A stretch of 64,000 nucleotides of DNA, taken from Cyclaneusma minus (Eukaryota; Ascomycota; Leotiomycetes; Marthamycetales; Marthamycetaceae). Location of the stretch: positions 496,001 through 560,000 of the forward strand of contig JAKZHN010000013.1 in NCBI GenBank assembly GCA_037179335.1. Reading direction: 5' to 3'. Position 1 is the first letter of the stretch; every line of letters starts with the position of its first letter. The notes below the pieces were generated by a model. That model did not search any database, was not told the DNA's origin, and saw only the letters and a program-made list of their open reading frames with translations. Shown one piece after another: positions 56,632-64,000 of this stretch. Made by a program: the position numbers and the translations under genes.

Positions 56632-57029
56632 GATTGCGGATTTTCGGGGGCTGCCCGGTTGTAATTGGGATGTGCTCGAGACTCGAAAGTGAGGTTATTG
56701 ACCGTTGCAACACAGTGGAAAGTTGGCTGTACGATACTGTATTCAATGTTCGTTGAGAGTATTGATGGAGCCTCGTTGAAAGTTCGCGATCAAGGTTTGG
56801 CAGAAAGCTCGGTGTCAACATTAAAGGCCGCTAGTAACTTCTCCGGAGCAACCAGCCGGAGCGCCACACATATGTCACTACTGCGCCACACTTCGCGAGG
56901 TAGGAGCATCTGATCTTCACCTCTTGATCCTTGAACCGCCATCAGAACACGGTGTTTCCAGGAAGGCACTCTTTGTCTCGAAGCTTCTTTCTCTCGAGAT
57001 CTACGGCCACCAACTTCACTGCTGTCGCG
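56632..57029. promoter_or_regulatory. Bidirectional promoter, spc24 / fis1
   Basis: 398-bp gap between divergent start codons. No ORF is supported here. Confidence 0.55.
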
Positions 57030-57704
57030 ATGACTGCTTTACCATGTAAGTCAACCTGCGAAACCCATTCTCTGCCTGTCCGCCACCTACTATCACCATG
57101 GAGCTCGAGAAGGAACACAAGGAGCTAATGACCATTGCCTTACCAGATGCTGCTGATGCAGAAAGGTCCGTACCCATTGGCAGCGAACGTCCGCCTTTGT
57201 TGATCACGACCTGACAAAACCACAGTCCGCTGAAGCCGGCGGAGCTTCAAGTCCTGCGATCGCAGTACGAGAAAGAGGGCGAGCACGTCGGCGTCCAAAC
57301 CAAGTTCAACTACGCCTGGGTAGCCTTCACCTCCCCCTCCCAGTCTTCCGCAGTCACTGATGCATAACACACAGGGTCTAATTAAATCCAACTCCCGCAA
57401 CGAGCAACAAACCGGCGTCCGCCTGCTCTCCGAGATCTTCCGCACGTCCCCCGAACGCCGCCGCGAATGCCTCTACTACCTCGCACTTGGAAACTACAAG
57501 CTGGGCAACTACGCCGAAGCAAGACGATACAATGACTTGCTGATAGAGAAGGAGCCTGCAAATCTGCAAGCGTCGAGCTTGAGGAGCTTGATCGATGACA
57601 AGGTTGCGAAGGAGGGGATGGTGGGCATTGCTATATTGAGTGGTGCTGCTATTGCTGTTGGAACGGTGGCAGCTATGATCCTTAGGGGTGCGAAGAAGAG
57701 GTAG
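57030..57704 (+). CDS. fis1: Mitochondrial fission 1 protein Fis1
   Basis: Four exons: 57030-57045, 57147-57165, 57226-57319 and 57375-57704; 152 residues, the family's usual size. Fis1 is a tail-anchored outer-membrane protein of mitochondria and peroxisomes that recruits dynamin-type fission factors. Visible: MTALPYAADAESPLKPAEL, TKFNYAWGLIKSN, the TPR-like helices (GVRLLSEIF...RRRECLYYLALGNYKLGNYAEARRYNDLLIEKEP) and the C-terminal anchor VGIAILSGAAIAVGTVAAMIL with tail RGAKKR. Exon 2 is a 19-nt micro-exon, flanked by introns of 101 and 60 nt. The joins give uninterrupted family sequence. Confidence 0.95.
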
Positions 57705-58220
57705 TGGGCGCAGGATGGCTGGATGATAGTAATTTGTTTTTGAGCGTTACAAGGGCAAACTGGGTCTTTTCGATAGCGATGATTTCGAGATACTTTGCAA
57801 CATGGCTCCTTTCACATGTTTGTGCCAAGTTGTTTGACTGGTAGATCAGATGATCTGGTAGAAACACAGCGAAGTATATCGTCGTGAGAAGGGAATCCTG
57901 GACAGGGGCATGTTGTCAGGAATGAGTCTTCTTAGAGACTACCCAAGTCTGAGGCTCCATAATTCATTAACCTAATTTGAAATAATTAGACATAGAGTTG
58001 ATTGTGGAAGTAATTCAAGCTTAGGAACAACTCAGTGGTTCAAAGGAGCAAGTAGTGTAATAGTATTCCAGTAAGAACTGAGCAATAGATAATAGATATC
58101 TGGAAAGACTGAAATCGGACGTAAGGACCAAGGTATTATCAGAACGCGAGTTAATGCCAGTAGCTGTTCCGTACCTGGATACCTACAGTAGGAGCTAGGT
58201 TGATAGATTCCGCTCATCAG
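57705..58220. other. 3' flank of fis1
   Basis: Gene-free; leads into the repeat element at 58191. Confidence 0.45.
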
Positions 58221-58640
58221 GGACCTGTCTTGTGGTGACAATTCTTGTGTGCTCAGCGAACACTAAATGGTCCCCCAATTACTAGATATACTCTGATTGT
58301 TAAAAATAGAGTACCTGATTACTCAGGATATTTCTAATTACTCGAACTATTTCTACTTTGTAACTTTCTCGTATATTCGTTATTACTTAGAAGATTTGTA
58401 ATTATACAGAATAGTGAATACTACTAAGTACTCGGAATATCCCTAGTTATTAGAATATTCCTAGTTACTCAAAATATTTTCTATTTACTCGGAATATCCG
58501 TAATTGCTGGAAATGTTCTCAATTACTGGGAATCTTCCTAAATGTTTAAAGGGTCTGATGTGAGTACTGAGCGCAGACGAATTGTCACCACAGGTCCACA
58601 AGCCTGGGTACACCTAGGAGCTAGGTTCTGCTCACCAGAA
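58191..58640. repeat. Repeat element: 19-bp minisatellite (locus C) with inverted and direct flanks
   Basis: An internal array at 58277-58544 has units such as AGTACTCGGAATATCCCTA, TTTACTCGGAATATCCGTA and ATTACTGGGAATCTTCCTA. It is flanked by an imperfect inverted repeat (left 58221-58258, right 58561-58597: TGGTGACAATTC versus GAATTGTCACCA). Outside that is a direct repeat (GGAGCTAGGTT at 58191 and 58617). It may be a small nonautonomous element or a nested insertion. Confidence 0.7.
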
Positions 58641-59264
58641 GTCAGGAACCTGATGTCCCATTTCTGACTACTTGGAGCAATTCCTTGTTCGTAAATTCTA
58701 ATAAGGCAGGAGAATAAAGTCAGGGCTTCAGCTCATTCATGTTGGCGAAGAACAAATGGGGGTTTGTCCACGAGGTGGCTAGTAGTAGTTCTCCCCATTT
58801 AAAGAACAATGGCTCCCGGTCCGTCTGGTTCGTCCCGAGCGGCCGATTGTGACGCATTAGCTCCGGAAGACTGCACTTTATGTGCACGGACGGATCTTTG
58901 AAGTGGGATGTCGACAGCTCCAGTATGATACTCGTCGTTGAATCCATCACCACCAATCCTAGAAGTTTCGTCATAGCAATACCCTCTCACAACTAAGCCT
59001 CTCTGCCGTCGACTCAGCCTCGCGAAAAGAAGCACAAAGAGCTCTACGGATCTCGCAACTCGGCTGCGCCTCAGAAGTGCCGCAGCCTTGTGTCGAGCAC
59101 CTCGTCGACGCCCGACAACTCTGTCGCTTCGCCTTCGCACCTTTTAGTGATTTGTTTTGCCTAGCGACGTCACGCTGGCGTCCCGCATTCTACGCAGTGC
59201 CGGTCTCGCCTTGAGTCTGGGCTTTACTGCGCTCGCTGCCTACAACAACTACCGCAACGCAACA
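58641..59264. other. Upstream of the RING gene
   Basis: Gene-free; the last ~250 bp should hold the RING gene's promoter and leader. Confidence 0.45.
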
Positions 59265-61749
59265 ATGGCTGACCGCGCAAACGCCCACGGCCATCTGGAC
59301 GCCTCTGGTCGCAGAGAGGTTGTCTATTGTCATGCATGCGAGAATGAATGGTACAACGATGAGCACGGTTTGACCTGTCCCAGTTGCGAGAGCGAGGCCA
59401 CCGAAATCGTGAGCTTAACCCTCCCCTTCCTTGCGCCGGCCGCTGTCCAATCCAAGGACGATCCATGGCCTGCAGAGGAGACACCACTGACATATCCCAC
59501 CTAGGTCTCTCCAGAGAATGACCCGAGACGTCCCAGCGCCCCGGAGCCACCCCCCGAACTCGCAGGCCTTCATGAGCACAACCCGTGGGCCGACGAGGAG
59601 GATGAAGACTTGCAAGCCATTTCTCCCTCGCCATTCATCCTGAGCTCTGCGGCTGCCGTGCTGCGCAGACAGAATGCAGGTGAGCCTCGTGGACCTGGCG
59701 GCGCTGGTGGACCTGGAAATGCCAATGATGCTATTATGCGAGGATTCAACAGCATGATTACAGGCATTGCCGGCCCCAGTCAAGAGCTCGGAAGGGACCT
59801 CGCAGCTCGCCAAGATGGTCAGGGTGTTCCGGCCGGCAGACAACCTGGCGTGGCCAGACCCCGACGCAACTGGTCTGGATCTTGGGTGGCGACGATGGAG
59901 AGGATCCAACGCGAGAATTCGGTACCTGGATCTGGACCAGGCTTGCGGTCGAGGGATGGCGGAAGAGTCATTTACCGAGCTGCCACGGTGCCTATCCCTC
60001 TACACCGAAATGCCGATGGTCAACCGGTAGCTCCGGGTGGCGCTGCACTGAATGAGTGAGTTCCTGCATTCCATCCTCATTGCCTGCGGTTGAGCAGAAG
60101 TTGCAAGATATCACATGCTAATAGGCATATGTAGTCTTCTCCAGTCATTGTTCGGACCTGCTGGCGAACACAACCACGAACACGATGGCCACGAACACGA
60201 TGGCCACGACCACGGATTCCCACCCGACTTCCAGGCACTGCTTACCCTCCTCAGCCCTCTGGGCCCTGGCGGAGTTCACGGCGATGCTGTGTACACCCAG
60301 GAAGCCTTGGACCGTATTATCTCTGAACTCATGGAGGCCCATCCGACATCGAATGCTCCAGGACCTGCCCCTCCTGCTGCCATTGCGGCTCTGCCAAAGA
60401 AGAAGCTTGACAACGAGATGCTCGGTCCCGAGGGAAAGGGAGAATGCAGTGTCTGCATGGATGATGTTACCATTGGCGATGAGGTAGTCCAGCTGCCTTG
60501 TGGTCACTGGTTCCACGAAGCTTGTGCCAGTGCTTGGCTTGGTGAACACAACACCTGCCCGATCTGTCGCAAGGGTCTTCCTACAGACAACACCTCAACA
60601 CCTTCTCCATCGTCGACTGCCGATAGCAATCGCCGCCCAAGTCGGGGTTCGCGTGGTGGTACCTTGCACGCCACCAACCCAGACCGTGACCCTGACAGTG
60701 ACCCTGACAGTGACCACCCAGGTGGCGAATACCCCGCTAACCAATTTGGTGGTGGTGTTGACTGGTTGGGCCGCGCCTTTATCCCAGGCCGAGGCCACTA
60801 CCCGCCGGAGGTACTTCTTCGGGCTACTGTAGATGGAGTTCGCGGACCTTACGGACTGGACGGCCGCCCACAGGTACCTGATGATGCTCAGTACCCTGAG
60901 TCGACCCGCTCCATTCTTGATGTTCAAGCTAGCCATGCCTATGCTGCTGAGTCTGCCCGCCGCCGTGGTGAACTTACTGCAGCTGAGGCTCGCTTCAACG
61001 ATCGTCGGGCTTATCTTCGCGAGGAGGCCTCCCACCGCGCTGCCGAAGCTCGTGGTGACCGTGCTGCAGCTGAGGCTATCGATGCTGCTCATGCTGCCCA
61101 CCGCCATGGTGACAGTGCTACAGCTGAGGCTCAACTTTTTCGTGAGGCTTTTGGTCGGGATCCTCCTAACATCGAGGCTTCTCGTCGGGCTTTGCTTAAC
61201 GAGGAGGCTTCCCGCCTCATCAATTCCCGTAACGCTGCTGGGGCTCCCCGCACGGATGAGGCTCTTCTTCAGTCTCATGGTCAGTCTCGCCTTGACACAC
61301 TTATCGAAAGATTCGGACAACCTTCTGACACGGGTAATCAGCACTTTGATGCTCCTTACTACACTCCTTCCAACTATCAGTCTGACATGGCTTCCCGTAT
61401 CCGTGCCCAGCAAGCTGAGGAAGCTACTCAACGAATTGCTCAGCAAGCTGAGGATGTCCGCGCCCGTTGCTGGCAGCCGGTGAGCCTGACCCGTAGCAGA
61501 AGCCCAAGCCTCCGCATGCCTGGAAGTTTCGACTCTGCTGAATCGCTCCAACGTCGGGATTCAGAGATGAGTCTTGACACCCCAGCCGAGACTGTACCAT
61601 CGCGCACCAACAGCGAGAGCCAGCGATCCACTCGTAGCTTATCCAACAACGGCAATGGTCAGTCTGGTCAGTCTGGCAATGGTGGAGGAAGTGCTATGAG
61701 CAACTTCCTTGGACGCTTCCGTTCCAACCGCCGTCAGGACAATGCCTAA
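59265..61749 (+). CDS. RING-H2 E3 ubiquitin ligase, RNF126/RNF115-like
   Basis: Exons 59265-59408, 59505-60055 and 60135-61749; 769 residues. The N-terminal zinc finger (VVYCHACENEWYNDEHGLTCPSC, about 20-42) is of the kind that begins RNF126/RNF115-like ligases and can bind ubiquitin or client proteins. The RING-H2 is C-S-V-C...LPCGHWFHEACASAWLGEHNTCPICRKG (about 335-378). Between them lie acidic and His/Asp repeats (HNHEHDGHEHDGHDHG). After the RING come DPDSDPDSD repeats and a long Ala/Glu/Arg-rich helical region (ARRRGELTAAEARF, AAEARGDRAAAEA, AAEAI...). The start was placed at ATG 59265 because the upstream open frame has no ATG. Likely cytoplasmic quality-control ligase. Confidence 0.85.
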
Positions 61750-63247
61750 GGTGCTTTGCTTTGCTTTACGCATCTTACGAAGATCAACGACCGACCAGAT
61801 GAATCAGGATTTGGGACATGATGCACATGAGAAATTTCCATCGTGGGTACTAGCATAACAGGTGTTTCTGGCGCGTCGGACCATGGGACCATCGGTTTTC
61901 AGCAAGCGGGATGGGTGGCCTTCGTTTGTACTTTTACAGTTGCTTCTCATGGCTATGAGAGCGACAGCGCATTAGGCGCTTTCTCTAGGTACATATTGCC
62001 TGGAGACCGGGGAATAGGGCATTCAAATTGACCTTGTTCGGTGGTTCACACACATAAAATTGCTTCTGCTTGCAAATGTCGTGCGTGGTGACGTGGAATG
62101 AAATGATTGCTTGAATATTGATTGCTGAACTTGAACTCAGAGAATATCGATAGAATACAGGTTTGCTACGAAACAGGACTATTGTAATATGCTTTGAAAG
62201 AGTAAGATTCTGGACAGACGGACTTCTTCTTGCCTTTGACCCTGGAACCACAAAACGACTTCTTTTGGGCCCTGGAAACACAGACCTCTTCCAAGCGGGA
62301 CGGGAGTAGGGAAGTCTCCCAGCTCCAGCTGAGAGATATGAAGCTTGCAAAACTTCATTTGTCCAACTAAGGCAATTGTGTACCTCAGTACCTGGACATA
62401 TACCTAGCCCAATCCTCACTACTCTTCCAGCCAGGCATCAATCTTCGGCTGGTCAAACTCAGCCTTACGGGGTGGTGGGTGATCTGATGCATCTCGCGGC
62501 CATCACCGTGCCGTGGTCAGCATTCAAGCGGCGAAAGCATGGCCGTTTGTGGCAGGTGTCAGTGGCGAACGAAAGCTTGGCGGCCCGAGGGCGAATTTAG
62601 TGTCTTCAACTCCTGCAGGTTCTTATCAGGAATTCGGCTTCCAGAAGGATTTTGAGGCCTTTGATTGGCGAATTTGAGGGCTGCCCAAATGCTCGGATTC
62701 TGGCTCCCTTGTCGGCCTCTTACGTGTACATGTACTAATATAATGCAGATCAAATCGACATCTTCAAATTCAATTCATTATTTGTTCCCCTGTCAGACTC
62801 AGCAAGGGTCTCCGATTATCTTATCGCCCAATCGCCGCCACAGACTTTTCTGTCCTCGCCGCCTCGAGGATGCCAGGATCAGACAACCCTTTTGCTAAGC
62901 CCGTGAGCCCACAGCCCTAAAAGATGCATGTGCCTTCACGAGCCTCTGGTACCCCGGTAGGTGCCTCTTTTCCCTCTTTCAGCTTCTCCTGTTGGTTCTG
63001 AGGCCTGTCAATTTCATCCAAGATCGCTCTCAGCTCGGCCAACACCGACGGCGACCAGCCGTGGGCACACGACCAGGAAGTCCTCCCGGAGCCCATTATC
63101 ACTTATCAAGAGTAATTTCTTCGAGAGGGCCCCGCTCTCTTTTGTTTCTTCCTCCACCATCTCTTCCTGACCGACGCGTCTGTTCATCTGTCTGGCTACG
63201 CGCTGCCATACCGGCCGAGTGCTCAATTGCCCGAGACGCAGGGCATC
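61750..63247. other. Intergenic, 1.5 kb
   Basis: RING gene 3' flank and the permease promoter. TACATGTA at 62727; C/T-rich stretches from about 62760 to 63240. No gene is seen. Confidence 0.45.
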
Positions 63248-64000
63248 ATGTCTTCCGAAGACATTGAAAAGAAGGACTTGAGTGCCACCTTTGTGGCAGA
63301 GGACTCATCCTCCGGCAATGACTTCGCTTCGGCCGAGAAGCATGGCATCCTGGGAAAGCTGCGATACTACGAGAGCCTCCTGGACAAAAAGTTGGGAGTT
63401 GAGGCCGAGGGTCCAGCACGCATGCTCCCAGAGGAGCGCGATCCAGCCTACAACAAATGGCAGAACCAAGCCATCATGGCCCTGATGTGGGCCTCGGGAA
63501 CCATGAACCTGAGCTGCTTCACGTCAGGCATCTTGGGCTGGGAATTGGGCTTGGACTTGAAGCAGACTATCCTGATTTCCATCTTTGGGACTCTGATAGG
63601 GGCCGCCGTCACGGTATGCTCGTTCATATTGACACCAGTTTGGGCATATTGTTATCCCAAAAGCTAATGCGGACGTGCCAGGGCTGGTGTGCTACCTTGG
63701 GTCCGAGTACTGGTCTGCGACAAGTCTCTATCTCTCGATACAGTTTTGGATGGTGGCCCTCGAAGATCATCGCCGCCCTGAATGTCATTGAACAGCTGGG
63801 ATGGAGTTCGGTGGGAAGTATCACGGGAGGACTGGCTCTGACGGCCGTCTCGGATGGCCGCGTGAGCTTGGTGCTGGGCGTCGTGATTGTCGCCGTCTGC
63901 GGTGTGGTGTTCTCTTTTGTCGGCCTGCGCGCCGTCCTGACATACGACAAGTACGCGTGGGCAGTGTTCTTCGTCATCTTCATGGTCATGTACGGCGAAG
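63248..64000 (+). CDS. Purine/cytosine permease, NCS1 family (3' partial)
   Basis: Starts at ATG 63248 and runs off the window end. Exons 63248-63613 and 63682-64000+ (68-nt intron; ACG|GGC join). A Ser/Asp-rich cytoplasmic N-terminus ending RMLPEERDPAYNKWQNQAIM is followed by membrane spans: ALMWASGTMNLSCFTSGILG, TILISIFGTLIGAAVTG, a helix with GLRQVSISRYSFGWWPSKIIAALNVIEQLGW (the classic NCS1 segment), SITGGLALTAV, SLVLGVVIVAVCGVVFSFVG and WAVFFVIFMVMYG. These match fungal Fcy2-type nucleobase/cation symporters at the plasma membrane. The substrate cannot be fixed without the missing C-terminal half. Confidence 0.85.

Overview
This window is nuclear DNA of a filamentous ascomycete (Pezizomycotina). 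The evidence is the many short introns (about 50-100 nt, GT...CTAAC...AG), the fungal gene content (HOG-type MAP kinase, class III G-alpha, Spc24, Scn1, SRF1, Spo7) and intron-containing Pol III tRNA genes. The class (Dothideomycetes, Leotiomycetes or other) cannot be settled from the sequence alone. Reading frames and splice sites were worked out by eye; for most genes the joined exon lengths come to whole codons. Layout, 0-10 kb: the 3' part of a Tyr/Asp-rich protein punctuated by Lys-Arg sites followed by Glu-Ala or similar (1-1029, +), an intron-bearing tRNA-Phe (-), the stress MAP kinase Hog1 (8 exons, -), and a Cys-rich DUF3716-like protein (-). 10-25 kb: a mitochondrial K+/H+ exchange protein (-), an SRF1-like membrane protein (+), a cupin (-), a gene-poor stretch with a 19-bp minisatellite, cullin-1 (+) and a class III G-alpha (+). 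25-41 kb: a PHD-finger protein with a repeat-rich N-terminus (-), a large 19-bp-unit satellite, an atypical dual-specificity phosphatase (-), an alpha/beta hydrolase (-), Spo7 (+), tRNA-Ala (+) and a Yippee protein (-). 41-64 kb: ornithine decarboxylase antizyme with a +1 frameshift site (+), a Myb/SANT-like protein (-), a TatD-family Scn1 (-), a membrane protein (+), Spc24 (-), Fis1 (+), a RING E3 ligase (+) and the 5' part of a purine/cytosine permease (+). The genes are mostly independent housekeeping and signalling genes rather than a pathway cluster. Themes include ubiquitin/NEDD8 signalling (cullin-1, RING E3), lipid regulation (Spo7, SRF1, alpha/beta hydrolase), mitochondrial function (Fis1, K+/H+ exchange), stress and nutrient signalling (Hog1, G-alpha) and polyamine control (antizyme). 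Several divergent pairs share short intergenic promoters (Spc24/Fis1, Scn1/membrane protein, hydrolase/Spo7). The most unusual items are the putative Kex2-processed multi-peptide precursor at the left edge, with a probable GC-AG intron; the antizyme +1 frameshift; and a 19-bp minisatellite family at four separate loci, one with landmark spacings in near-exact multiples of 19 bp and one bounded by inverted and direct repeats.
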